This document shows, piece after piece, positions 23,146 through 34,983 of a stretch of 64,000 nucleotides of DNA (positions are counted from its first letter, which is position 1; every line of letters starts with the position of its first letter). The notes under the pieces are model-generated. The model searched no databases and was not told the origin of the DNA. It saw only the letters and a list, made by a program, of their open reading frames with translations. Both the position numbers and the translations under genes were made by a program. This DNA comes from Purpureocillium takamizusanense (taxonomy: Eukaryota; Ascomycota; Sordariomycetes; Hypocreales; Ophiocordycipitaceae): contig NC_063079.1 in assembly GCF_022605165.1 (NCBI RefSeq), positions 568,001 to 632,000 of the forward strand. Direction: 5' to 3'.

Positions 23146-25704
23146 ATGTCTTTCATCACGGTCGCTGCGGCCACGCTGCCCAGCGTGCCTCTGGACTTTC
23201 AGGGCAACCGCGACCGTATCATTGAGTCGATTCGCCTCGCCAAAGCAAAGGGCGCAACCTTGCGCACCGGTCCCGAGGTTCCATCTCCCGCCCATCGAGT
23301 CGATAGAGGAACATTGCTAAGGATCCGTCTCCATGTAGCTTGAAATCCCCGGCTATTCCTGTCTCGATCACCATCTCGGTTAGTTTCTTCTCACCACCTC
23401 TCCTCCCCATCATCACAAAAGCATCATGCGTACTCACGTCCTTCACTCACACGTCTCACCCACGCTGCAGAGGGAGACACCGTCATCCACTCCTGGGAAG
23501 TCCTCGCCGACATCATCAGCGATGAGGCCTGTAAGGGGATGCTCATCGACGTCGGCATGGGTTGCCGCCACCGCAACATCCTCTACAACTGTCGCGTCCT
23601 CTGCACCTACAAGCGCATCCTCTTCATCCGCCCCAAGATGTCCCTCGCCAACGACGGCCTGTATCGCGAGACACGCCACTTCACTGCCTGGCCCAAGAAG
23701 ATGCAGACGGAGACTTACTACCTCGAGAGCGTCATTGGCAACATTACCGGCCAACGCAGCGTGCCCATTGGAGATGCCATCCTCTCTACCCTCGACACCG
23801 CCATTGGGTGTGAGACCTGCGAGGAGATGTTCACTCCCAGCAACCCTTCCACATACATGTCTCTCAATGGTTGCGAGATCATCCTGAACAGCAGTGCATC
23901 CCACGCTGAGCTTCGCAAGCTGAAAACCCGCATCGACCTCATCGCCAACTCGACGAGGAAGACGGGCGGCTGCTACGTCTATGCAAACGCCATTGGCGTC
24001 GACGGAGAGGCGCGCATGATGTTCGACGGCTCCTCCATGGTCCTTCTCAACGGCAAGGTCATGGAGCAGGGACCGCAGTTCTCTCTTCAGCCCGTCCACG
24101 TTCTTACAGCCACTATTGACATTGAGGAGATCCGCAGCTTTCGCTGCAGCATCTCGCGAAACGTCCAAGGCGCCGCGCAGCCTGACTACCCACGTGTAGA
24201 GCTTGACATGCGCCTCTCTCGGCCGGCCGATCAAGTCTTTCTCTCCGATACCATTCAAATCTCGCGCCCCATTGAGCCTCGCATTCTCGACCCCATGGCT
24301 GAGATTTGGCTGAGTACGGCCGTCTATCTTTGGCAGTACTTGACGCGGACAAACTCTGCGGGCTTCTTTCTGAGTCTTTCCGGTGGACTCGACAGCTCCA
24401 CCGTCGCACTCTTCGTCCACGGCATGGCAAGGCTCGTCATATCATCGATAGAAGCGGGCGAAGAGACGACACTGGCTGACCTCAGACGGGTTACTGGAGT
24501 CAAAGACCTGACGCCCAAGTCGCCGGATGAGATCGTCAACCGCCTGCTCACAACATGTTATACGGGCACTGTCAACTCATCTGAGGAGACTCAGTCGCGT
24601 GCCCGGCGCTTAGCCGAGAAGCTTGGGGCGTGGCATCTGGACATTCCCATCGACCCAGCCATCGAAGCGCACAAGTCGCTCGTTAAGACGGCGTTGAACT
24701 TCACGCCGAGTTATAGTGTAGAGGGCGGCACGCAGGCGGAGAACCTGGCGCTGCAGAACCTGCAAGCGCGCAACCGCATGGTAGTGCAGTACACCCTCGC
24801 TCAGTTAGTGACTACGGCCAGAAAACTGCCCCGAGCTGGCTCGGCTTTGTTGGTGCTCACCAGCGGCAACGTGGTAAGTAGTCGGCCATGTCGCGCCCCA
24901 ACCGAATTTCGACAGCTGACATGGAGCAGGACGAGAACCTGCGCGGCTACTACACAAAATACGATGCCTCGTCGGGAGACATTGCCCCGTTGGGAAGTAT
25001 ATCCAAGAATGACGCGAAACGTTTTCAGGCGTAGGTTTCGATGTGACACGATTAAGATGAGCGAGAGCGGATCTGACAGATGCAGGTGGGCGCGTGAGAA
25101 TTGGGACCTTCCCATCATGACGGTATGGCGAACCAGGCGCGGCGAATGGCCAAAAACTGACGAGCACAGGAATTCATCGAAGCAACGCCGACGGCGGAAT
25201 TGTTGCCACTATCAGCTGGTGTGCAGGATGATGAGTCTGAAAATGAGTGCGTATCTGCCCTTGCGTGCATTGAGTCTATCTGACATGGATACCATACAGG
25301 ATGGGCCTCACATACGACGAGCTCTCCATGTTTGGCATCCTACGCAAGGTGGACAAGCTCGGGCCGTGGTCGTGCTACCTCCGCCTTCTGGGCGTCTGGA
25401 AAGACAAGGAGGGGATGACGCCCAAGAAGATTGCCGAAAAGGTTATGCGCTTTTTCAGAAACTATGCCATCAACCGACACAAGGCAACCATCATCACCCC
25501 GTCGATCCATTTGTCTGCCTACAGTGCGTTGCCGTGTCTCCCCGTGCCCTTGCGTCACTGACATCCAATGCAGACCCTGACGATAATCGAGCGGATGAGC
25601 GGCCATTCCTGTACGTTGTGAATTGGCCGTGGCAATTCAACAAGATTCGCGACCACGCAGAAGAGCTGGAGCGCCGGCTGAGCAAGGTGGCGCATAACGT
25701 ATGA
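23146..25704 (+). CDS. Glutamine-dependent NAD+ synthetase, divergent copy
   Basis: Final step of NAD+ synthesis: amidates nicotinic acid adenine dinucleotide using ammonia from an N-terminal glutaminase. Eight exons: 23146-23277, 23339-23378, 23471-24873, 24930-25030, 25086-25122, 25170-25246, 25300-25523 and 25574-25704. The product is 714 residues, the usual eukaryotic length. The nitrilase-type triad is present: Glu in GPELEIPGY, Lys in RPKM, Cys in CETCEEMF. The synthetase half has the PP-loop SGGLDSS and [16 protein letters not shown]. Compared with what I know of the housekeeping enzyme, several invariant-looking stretches differ: [12 protein letters not shown] rather than PLSGGIDSCATA, SGNVDEN rather than SANVDEC, and the linker between the halves. 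This suggests a paralogue, not the sole copy. The first donor (GTTCCA) is weak, but splicing restores the catalytic Glu. It sits between the monooxygenases and the ABC transporter. Confidence 0.87.
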
Positions 25705-26139
25705 GGGGCATTGCGACCGTATCTAGACTCCGAATAGACTGGACGAGTAGACGTCGAATGTCTACTTTCCCCCCTGAATTATGCAGCCAACGTTCGATTC
25801 CGGGGAGCAATCTCGACCACAGGGCCGAACTCTGACCATGTTTAGTTCAGTGTCATGTCCTTGCGAAAAGTGTCCGCCCCCACCACCAATTGACTTGCCG
25901 CTGACGCCGTTCACAACCAACAGCAGGTGGTCAGCCCAAAAAGGAAGGCCCCAAGCAAATGGCCCAGTCAATTGGCCAATCTACAGCGAGCGTGAGGCGG
26001 AATCGAACATCGCATGCCGCGGCAGCACGGCACGGTTTAAGCATGGCGAGCTGCACTGATTGCAGCTCGCGAATCGTCGCGACCACGGTGCTCTTTCAAA
26101 CTCACCGCATCACTCAAAACCGCATCGCGCTCGCCCAGC
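25705..26139. other. Intergenic region; nothing recognised
   Basis: 435 bp between the NAD+ synthetase stop and the ABC transporter ATG, holding the terminator of one and the promoter of the other. No motif stands out. Confidence 0.4.
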
Positions 26140-29100
26140 ATGGATGGCTGCGAGAGTGCATTTGGCCCCGCGGCAGGGCCTTGCGGTGGGCGTTTTGACT
26201 TGACGCTGTTATTCGAACAGTACTTCCTGTCCATCGTACCGTCAGCCTTGCTTCTCGTCGCAATTCCCCCACGACTGGTGTCTTTGTCGAGGCAGGGAAC
26301 CAAAGTTCATCAATCGTCCATAGCAGTGGTGAAACTCGTATGGCGGACCGCGTCGTTTGTCCTATGGTCAATACTGACGAGTACAGGCCTTTTGCATACT
26401 GCTCGGAGCTCTTCAGCTCGCGCTCGCAGTCCTTTGGGCGAGACGCTCGAATGAATGGTCCCCTGTGCAACGCGCTGCCACGGCTGCGTCGGGCATCGGT
26501 GTCATTGCGGCTCTCGCGCTCGCTGCTCTCAGCTACAACGATCATGGCCGGTCCGTCCGACCCTCGTCACTCATCTGTCTCTACCTCGTAGTCGCAATTG
26601 CTTTCGACGCGATGCAATGCCGCACCCTGTGGCTTCTGGGCGATGACGTCCGCAACGCGGCGCACGTCTTCACCGCTGTAACAGCTTGCAAGGTCGTGAT
26701 GCTCTTCCTTGAAACGCGCACCAAACGCAGGGCCCTCTTGCTGAAGTGGCAGCATGTCGGACCAGAGGCCACGAGCGGCATCATCAATCGTCTATTCTTT
26801 TGGTGGCTAAATCGCCTCATGATGAGTGGCTTCAATGGAAACCTCTCCACTTCGTCGCTCTACGACCTAGACGATGAGCTGCTTTCAGAGCCACTCCTGG
26901 ATAGGCTGCGCTTGTATTGGCGCATCAACAAGGCGAGGGCTGATAGTAAATATCCCCTGGTCTGGGCATTGCTGCAGGCCGTCCGCGGCGGATTGCTAGT
27001 ATGCATCGTCCCCCGACTGTGCTATTCGGCACTGAAGCTCTCGGAGCCATTTCTGCTTCTCCGTGTGGTGCAGTACATGGATGACGCTCGACAAGAGCAG
27101 CGAGAGACAGGATATGCTTTAATTGTCGCCACCGGCCTGGTGTACGCCGGCCGTGCTGTATGCCCTGTCTCCTTTTTCCAAACGTCCAATACCGTACTGA
27201 CGGCATGTGCCAGTTTGCCAGTAACTTTTACGACTACAAACAGCGCAGATACATGACTATGATTCGCGGCGCTCTGTCTGCTCTCGTCATGCACGAAACG
27301 GCAGACTTGCACAACGCCGCCGCGGGATCGGCCACCGTAACCCTTATAACGTCCGACGTGACGCGCGTTGCGGACAGCTTCGACGCCCTGCACGAGATTT
27401 GGGCCAGCATTTTGGAACTCTTCTTTGCCATTTGGCTACTCCAGCGACAGCTAGGTCTCGGAAGCATCGGCCCTCTCATTGTCGTCGCAGGTGCGTATCC
27501 CTCCGCTCTGATCTGCGCAGCGCGTGTTCCAACCATGTACTCTCGCAATAGTGTCGTATGTCCTAATGAAGATGCTGTCCGCCCGCATGCCTCCTGCTCA
27601 AAAGACGTTGAGTGGGGCCATTGAGAAGCGGGTTTCGACAACTTCGTCTATTTTGGCATCCATGAAGGAGGTCAAGATGCTCGGGCTCGTGGCATTGTGG
27701 CTCGACAAGATCCAGGGCCTCATGGTTCGCGAACTTGCGTATTCATCCAGGATGCGCACACTCGTCGCCTATATGAATGTGTTTGGTAAAAAATCCCTCG
27801 TCGACATCCATGGACTGATTTGCTGATATACTGCGTCAGCCAACATCCCTTCCTACCTTGCGCCAATGTCGGCGTTCGGCATCGCCATCTTCGCGTCCGG
27901 TCTCGGGGCGTCGGAGCTTTCAGTGGGCAAGATCTTCACCTCACTTGCCATCATTGGCCTCATCTCGGGTCCTTTGGCCCAGCTTCTCTACACTGTGCCT
28001 AGTGTAGTTCGTTCTCTTGCAAGTTTCGACAGATTACAAGAGTTCCTAGACAAGGTCGCCGAGTCGAGGTCACTTCGAGACGAACCACGCGATGGCAGCG
28101 ATAATGAAGCTGCGCCGTACAAGGACGACCTCGATTTCCCAGCGGAAGTGTCGATTGCGGTCGAGCACGCAAGCTTCCGGTATAACGTAGGAGACGATCC
28201 AATTCTTCGAGACATCAACGTCCGCGTCCCAAGGGCCTCATTCGCGCTTGTGGTCGGCAAGGTCGGCACAGGCAAGTCGACGCTGATGAACGCGCTTCTG
28301 GGCGAGTTGAACACCAGCGGCAGTGTCTACATCGACCGCAACGCCCAAGGCATCGCATACTGCGCGCAAACGCCGTGGCTTGTCAATGCCACGATCCAGC
28401 AGAACATCGTTGCGCAGTCGAGTATGGATCAAGACTGGTACGACACCGTGGTTCGCGCGTGTGCTCTCGACGTGGACTTTGCTAGTCTACCACGCGGAGA
28501 CCGGTCTCTGGTCGGGACAAAGGGCATCTCTCTCAGCGGCGGCCAGAAGCACCGAGTGGTACGTTTCTTTACGCGCCTACGCCAGTACGCAGGCATTGCG
28601 TCTGGATGCTGACGACTCGGAACAGGCTCTAGCGCGTGCCGTATACGCCAAGAAGAGTATTCTGTTCATAGATGACGTACTCAGCGGCCTCGATTGGGCG
28701 ACCCAAGCTCATGTCTGGACCCAAGTGTTTGGTCCTCAGGGGCTTCTTCGGCGAAGCCAATCCACCGTCGTCTTGGCTACGCACTTTGGTAGGTCCAAAT
28801 ATACACATGGTGCAATCCAGCCTTGCTAAATGCCCTCCAGTCAAGAAGATACAAGATGCCGACGCTGTTATCCTCCTCGAGGACGGTACGATTGCTCTAC
28901 AGGAGTCGCCCGAAGCCATTAGTACCATGGAGCAATTCACCAGGCTTCTATCCGAGAGCAACAACCAGTCTTTGTCCGACACCTCATCTAGCAACACGGA
29001 TGAAGATATTGACGCGACACCAAAAGTCGCGACAGAGGGAAAGGCCGCCAAGTCTGTGACAGTTCAATCAGATGACGAGGACCCAGATCTTGCAGTACGA

Positions 29101-31148
29101 AAGGTTAGCGACTCGGCCTTGTATGCATACTATTTCGAGCATATCGGTTGGGCGTACGGCCTGTCGTGTTTCTTATCCGGATTCATATCTCCATGCACCA
29201 GCCTGGCTGCAAGTAAGGCAACTCAGTTTACCAAGGTCAGATATGATGCGAGACATGATGGCTGACGTGGAACGCATAGGCATATGGATGAAGACCTGGG
29301 CCGAAGCAAACGAGAGCCAACGCCATGTCAGCACTGGGTTTTACTTTGGGGTCTACGCTGGGCTTGAGGTGTTCAATAGCGTGATGATTGGCTTCGATAT
29401 TTGGTAGGACACGGACCGTGTCCTTACTTCTTCATTGCGCCGGTACTAACTGGGAGGCTCAGGTATCTTCTCGCAGTAGTGACTATCAGAGCTACACGAG
29501 GAGTTCATCTAGACCTTCTCCAGACTGTCATGGGGTGAGCGACTCCTTGTCATTGTTGTGACGCTTGAACTCAAAACAGACGCTAGGGCGCCTCTTTCGT
29601 TCTTCGCCGGCACCGATACGGGCGATGTCCTAAACCGGTTCGTGACGTCCATTCAGAGCGCTCCCAGGCGAGCCTGACCGGTCATAGATTTAGCAAGGAC
29701 ATCTCGTTTGTAAATATGAACATGCCCACGGCGCTGCTGACAACTTGGTTCGGTGCGTCGTCCTGGGCGTCGCCTCACGATGGTGTGTTGAAGCTGACCC
29801 TCCAGGCCTCCGTACTGTCGTCATGAACTCCATTCTCGTCCTCCCGGGGTCCAGTTACCTCTCTATCGCAATCCCGTTTACTGTCATATTCGTGTACGTT
29901 TTGCAGAAATTTTATGTCCGCACGTCGCGCCAGCTTCGCCACCACGAGCTCCAGTCGTCGGCGCCGCTCAACACGCACCTCTTGGAAACGATCGATGGGC
30001 TGGCCACCATACGCGCATTTGGCTGGCGTGCTGCCTACCGCAAATCGGCACTCGCATTGCTCGACGACTCTCAGAAGCCGCACTACTTGCTCTTCTGCAT
30101 TCAGCGGTGGCTCAACCTCGTACTGGACCTATATGTCGCTGGTCTTGCGGTGTTCCTCGTAGCGCTGGGGGTGCTGGTACCGGGATCCAGTACGAAAGGC
30201 GCCATGGCCCTGGCGCTCCTCAACGTCCTGGGCCTGGGAAGCTCCTTGGCAAACCTGGTCGGTTCCTGGACGTCGCTGGAGACGTCTCTGGGCGCTCTCG
30301 CACGCATCAGGGACTTTGAGAACGAGACGCCGCAGGAAATTGCGCCTGCGAAGCCAGAGGAGAAGGGCGACTCGGACTGGCCGTCTCGAGGAGAGATCGA
30401 GTTCCGCGAGACGACCGCGTCGTACGATACCAGCGGCGATTCTCTGCTCGCGATAGATCATGTATCGCTGAAGATCAAGCCGGGCGAGAAAGTCGCTATC
30501 TGCGGCAGGACCGGCAGTGGTAAATCGTCTTTGCTGCTGACGCTCTTTCGCCTGCTCGAACTCGACTCGGGGTCCATCACCATTGACGGGCTGGACGTGG
30601 CGCACATTCCACAGAACAAGGTCCGGCGGAGCCTCATTTCGGTGCCCCAAGAACCGACGCTCTTCCCGGGGACCATCCGCTCCAATCTCTGGCTTGCTCA
30701 CGACGACAACGAAAGCGACAGCGACAGCGTGGCGCCCTCGGACGATGAGCTCCGCAACGCCCTAGAGCGGGTCGAGCTCTGGGAGGCCATAGCCTCGCAG
30801 GTCGAGGGCCTGAACACGGACGTCTCGACGGTGTCGCTCTCGCAGGGCCAGAAGCAGCTCCTGTGCCTGTGTCGGGCGGTGCTCCGCCGGGACACGAGCG
30901 CGGTGCTGGTGCTGGACGAGGCGATGAGCGCGGTGGACGGGCACACAGAGCAGGTCATGGTACGGGTGCTGGAGGGCGCGTTCGCGCGGCATACGGTCGT
31001 GTCGGTGGCACACAGGCTCAACACGGTGCGCAAGTTTGACAGGGTCGTCGTGCTGGAGGCGGGGAGGGTGGTGGAGGTTGGGGAGCCGGAGCGGTTGCTG
31101 GATATTCCAGACGGGAGGTTGCGGGCTCTTTGGGACAGCCAGAACTGA
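26140..31148 (+). CDS. ABCC-type (MRP) multidrug ABC transporter
   Basis: Twelve exons: 26140-26337, 26387-27157, 27214-27490, 27552-27785, 27840-28558, 28626-28788, 28841-29212, 29280-29403, 29463-29534, 29587-29637, 29688-29752 and 29806-31148. The product is 1462 residues, full length for the family. The order is an N-terminal membrane region, TMD1, NBD1, TMD2, NBD2. NBD1 has Walker A GKVGTGKST (about residue 633), signature LSGGQKHRV and Walker B ILFIDD followed by D-loop SGLD. NBD2 has GRTGSGKSS (about residue 1248), LSQGQKQ and VLVLDEAMSAVD. Linker residues after NBD1 are Ser/Asp-rich, as in regulated ABCC proteins. It should export conjugated or anionic compounds at the plasma or vacuolar membrane. 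TMD2 has several very short exons (72, 51 and 65 bp), and one donor is GTTCGT. All junctions keep frame and restore conserved text such as SFFAGTDTGDVLNRFSKDIS. Confidence 0.88.
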
Positions 31149-32948
31149 AGGGCTGCGTCGTACGCGCCGCTTTCCAAGGAGCCAGCCTTGCACGACGGGC
31201 ACGCCCGACCGGTTTGGAGGTTTAGCTTAGGAACGATGGTCTTTACTAGTATGGCTGCCACGAGGAGATAACAAAGCCCATCACCATCGCATAGAGCGCC
31301 TGTGACGCTTGAATAAAGGTAGTGCCGCCGCCGCCGCCGCCAATACGGTGTCCCGGTGGCCCAATGTTTCCTTGCTGCGCCGACCGACGAAGTGGCAGAC
31401 CGGACAAACTGACAAACACTTGGCAGGTACGTTAGTATCCAAAAAGTCGACCGTGGACGATGCAACGCGTCGAACAAAGTGTCAAGGCCAATTCCTTCAT
31501 CCCACGCAACGGGCAGTACTAGTAAAACTAACCATGTAAGTTAGTAGCTCGCCTGAGCATACAAGTCACGCCTGATACATACACCCTCTGTATCTCGATC
31601 ATCCTTTAGAGAGAGAGAGAGAAAAGCAAGATGGCCGCCCATCGACATGCTGCGAACCGACAACGGAAACCGAGTCGCATGGCATGGCATGGCATCATCA
31701 ATGGCACCCAAGTGCCGAACCTACGTATGTAAACGCTGCGCCATCCCGCGCGGGCCGGGAAGCTTAGAATTCCTTAGACCACGGTGACAGACAGTGCAAG
31801 GGACTAGTAACGTTAGTAAGTGGAAAGGGTTCCGCAATGCTGCTACAATACGCTTCTCCACGCGTATGTATGTACCGAGACTTGCGAGAGCCAGCATTGC
31901 TTGCTTGCTGCTAGTAGTACTAGTAGTACTAGTAATAGTAGTAGTACGAGGCTAACTTGATGAACATATTAGTTCACGTCAGTCGCCATGGACGGCTGGC
32001 AAAACATGGGGAGAGAGCATGTCGTGGTGGCTGGACGAAGAGGCGTATCGCGGCGAGGCTCGACTGTCATGGTCAGGACTCAGGAGGTCCAGTAACCAGC
32101 GCGCACAAATCGTTCTACCAGAGAGACTCTCAGCAACGGCCTCTGCTGCGATCGATACAAGGCTGTCGCAGATTGCTGGTTCGTCGTACGTAGTTTGCTT
32201 GTACTACTACTCGGCCGAGTCTCGCTCTTAGTCGTGTCACCCAAGCGGCTTTTCCTCTTCCACGCGCATTCCAAAGCACATCCGCCCGAGCCTCGCTAGC
32301 CGTCCTTACATGCGACCCAAGGTCGGCTAACCAGCCGCTTCACCTTTGAAGAGAGGGGAGCTCGAAATTCCAGCAAGGCGCTCCATGTCGCTTCTTAACA
32401 AATGTCAGAAGCCGGCTACCTCGACGCTTGCTGCACGCTTGTCCGCACCTTTGACGAATCAAGGCTTCTGGCTTCAACTCTAGCGAGAAATGCGAGACAA
32501 CAACTTCTACGGGGCAATGGACGTTTAAACCGTCCTGGTGCGCTGGACCTTTTTTCTTTTCTTTCTTAGCGGATACGCTACGGAGTGACGGTGCATTAGA
32601 CCCGCGTTTACATGGTATTTTGGCATTTCACCATAGAGTCTTAACGCGTTGATCCCAAGGCGAGATACTACTAGCCCAGCCACCCGTGTGCTCGCTCCTC
32701 CGCACGGTAGGGCAGTGCTTGTAAGGCGGGACGCTCTTTGCTGCTGGTGATGCTTTGTTATGATGAGCTGCTACATGATGAATAAAAGGAAAATGTTATG
32801 ATAATAAAGGGCGGGCGGGCGGACGCTCTGCACGGGTCGGACGCCGTATCCTCCGTTCGTGATTCCTCCCGCGTCGTATCCTCTTCCTTTTCGCTGTCCT
32901 GGCAGGGTTGCCGCTCGCTCTTTTTGCCGAACGAAGGAAAGCCTCAAA
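31149..32948. other. Intergenic region with simple repeats
   Basis: 1.8 kb without a supportable gene. It holds a CCG run near 31325-31340, (GA)7 at 31609-31622, GGCAT tandem units at 31677-31695 and a TAG/TAC-rich stretch at 31912-31947. The right end is the promoter of the secreted protein. Confidence 0.55.
31912..31947. repeat. TAG/TAC simple repeat
   Basis: Imperfect trinucleotide array of TAG and TAC units, including two CTAGTAGTA periods. Probably a neutral microsatellite. Confidence 0.85.
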
Positions 32949-34725
32949 ATGAGAGCAGCAGCAGCGGCAAGGTTGTATTCTGTCGTGGCCGTGGCCGTGG
33001 CTGGGCTGCTTGGCTCTGTCAGCGGCCACGAGCAGCACCACGGCCATGGCGGAGGAAGCTGCGAGGACGTTCCCGTTATTGAGTATCAGCCAGCTGCTGT
33101 CGTTTGCTCCGGCAGTACGACGGCGAGTACGATGATCCGGTAGGTGCACATGCTCCTCCCCTCCCTTCCTCGACGACAGCAGCAGCAGCAACCTTTAATG
33201 GCACTTGAACCGTCGTCGACCCAGGCCATTCACTTGCTCGCTTTCAATCACTCTCATTCAACCTCTCAAGGCTAACGAAAAGGGGCGTTCCTACAGGACA
33301 TACAATACCTGCGCCCCAACATCCTGTGTCGTGACTGTATCGGACACCTTTCCCGTCACGGCAGCCAACATCACGACCAAAACCGTCGTAGGAGCATGCG
33401 AGGGCACGTCGACCCTGCCGGTCGATCCGGAAGGGGACACGACTGTCATTGTCACGAAGACGCCCACGGGATGCGTCACTACGACAACGACGACGACGGG
33501 GCCGAAGGCGGGGACTAGGACGCTATGGCCGAGTTCGCATGGCGGCACGATGACGGTCATCGTCACCAAGACGACGAAGACGCACAGCAAGCCGGTGCCT
33601 GAGTCGACTACGTGCACGGAGACCGATACTGGGCGAATGAGCCGCACCACGGAGGCGTCTACAGCGCCGACCGCTGGCTCGTCGTCAGGTAGCAAGTCTA
33701 CTTCCTCCGCTGCGTCGTCGGATACGTCAACAAGGACGACGTCGAACACGGGCACAGGTAGCTCCACGTCTGCGGGCTCCTCCACGACGGCTACGTCCAC
33801 GAATACGTCGACGTCAGGGTTAGCTACAACTACACCGACCACAACGACAACGACGGCAACCACCAGTAACACGGAGTCATCCACGACATCGTCTAGCACG
33901 TCTACTTCAATCACCACGCAAACGGCGACTACGTCAAGTACGTCCGCGACGACCACTACGCAGACCACACCGACGACAACAACAACGTCATCGTCCACCT
34001 CATCTACATCCACTACGGCGACCACACCGACAACATCGTCATCAACTACCTCCACCTCAACTACAACAGAGACCACACCTACCACATCATCCTCAAGCAC
34101 CTCAACAACTACCACTTCCACAACAAGCACAACCTCAACCACCGACACCAGCACCACCACGCCCACCACCAGTCCCACGACAACCTCATCCTCCACAACC
34201 TCATCCACATCCACCACCACCACATCCTCCACCTCCCCCACGCAAACATGTCCCGACCTCGAAAACGGCAACTTCGGCGACACCACTGGCACCCTCGCCC
34301 CGTGGTACATCTCGGACCAGATGACGGCCGACTCCTCAGGCGTCGTCGCCGAGGGCCCCAACGGCCGCAGCGGCAGCTCCTTCGCCCTCATCCCCTCGCA
34401 GACGGACCGCGCCCAGGTCTACCTCAACCAGCAGATCCCCCGCTGCGGCGACCCCCCGCCCGTCGTCACCCTCACCATCCGCTTCGACTACCAGTTCACC
34501 GGCGACTCCGAGGGCTGCAGCATCGGCGCCGCCGTCAACCGCGACCCCAACAACCTCGTCACCGTCACCGACGAGGGCGTTACCCCCGGCGAGTGGCAGC
34601 ATTACGAGGGGCAGCCCATCATGGTCCAGTTGACGTATGATTCCCTCTTCACGCTGAAGCTCATGTGCGACTCGGATACGCCAAACATGCCGGGCATTCT
34701 CATCACCGACATCACAATCTATTAA
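32949..34725 (+). CDS. Secreted Ser/Thr-rich mucin-like protein with a C-terminal beta-sandwich-like domain
   Basis: Two exons, 32949-33139 and 33297-34725 (157 bp intron), giving 539 residues. Residues 1-26 form a signal peptide, followed by a His-rich stretch. A short Cys-containing module follows (NTCAPTSCVVTVSDTFPVT), then about 200 residues that are nearly all Ser and Thr, expected to be densely O-glycosylated. The last 160 residues form a compact domain starting CPDLENGNFGD, with APWYI, FDYQFTGDSEGCS and an ITDITIY end. This pattern resembles the carbohydrate-binding-like beta-sandwich modules found on fungal cell-surface proteins; I cannot name the family with certainty. No GPI-anchor tail is visible, so it is probably released or wall-associated. 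The Ser/Thr tract produces a long antisense open frame that is an artefact. Confidence 0.82.
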
Positions 34726-34983
34726 GTCCGTTTCGCGCCGTTTGATGATTCATGATTCCCCCTTTTTAGAGGTCCATAAGTCAGTTCAGTTCATTCCCAG
34801 GTACATGATGGAAGACAACTTGAATTGTAAACTTCGTTTTCTTTTCCGTTTAATTTTCTTTCAGCGGACCAAGTTGAAGTATTGTATGTCAGTGTATTTA
34901 ATAACAAAACGTAGTACCAGTCGCGCCAGCTGCTAAACGCTAAAGGTCAATCGCACGCACAGTAAAGCTATACCTCCAACGTC

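Noticed and set aside
23443..24420. 325-codon minus-strand frame opposite the NAD+ synthetase
   Set aside because: Antisense shadow of an exon with well-conserved catalytic motifs.
6628..31148. Classical secondary-metabolite cluster with a PKS, NRPS or terpene core
   Set aside because: Every large frame in this span is accounted for by transporter, regulator, redox or NAD+ synthetase genes; no ketosynthase, adenylation or terpene motif was seen.
33291..34391. 366-codon antisense frame rich in Val/Asp
   Set aside because: Mirror of the Ser/Thr codon repeat in the mucin-like gene; no motif or start context.
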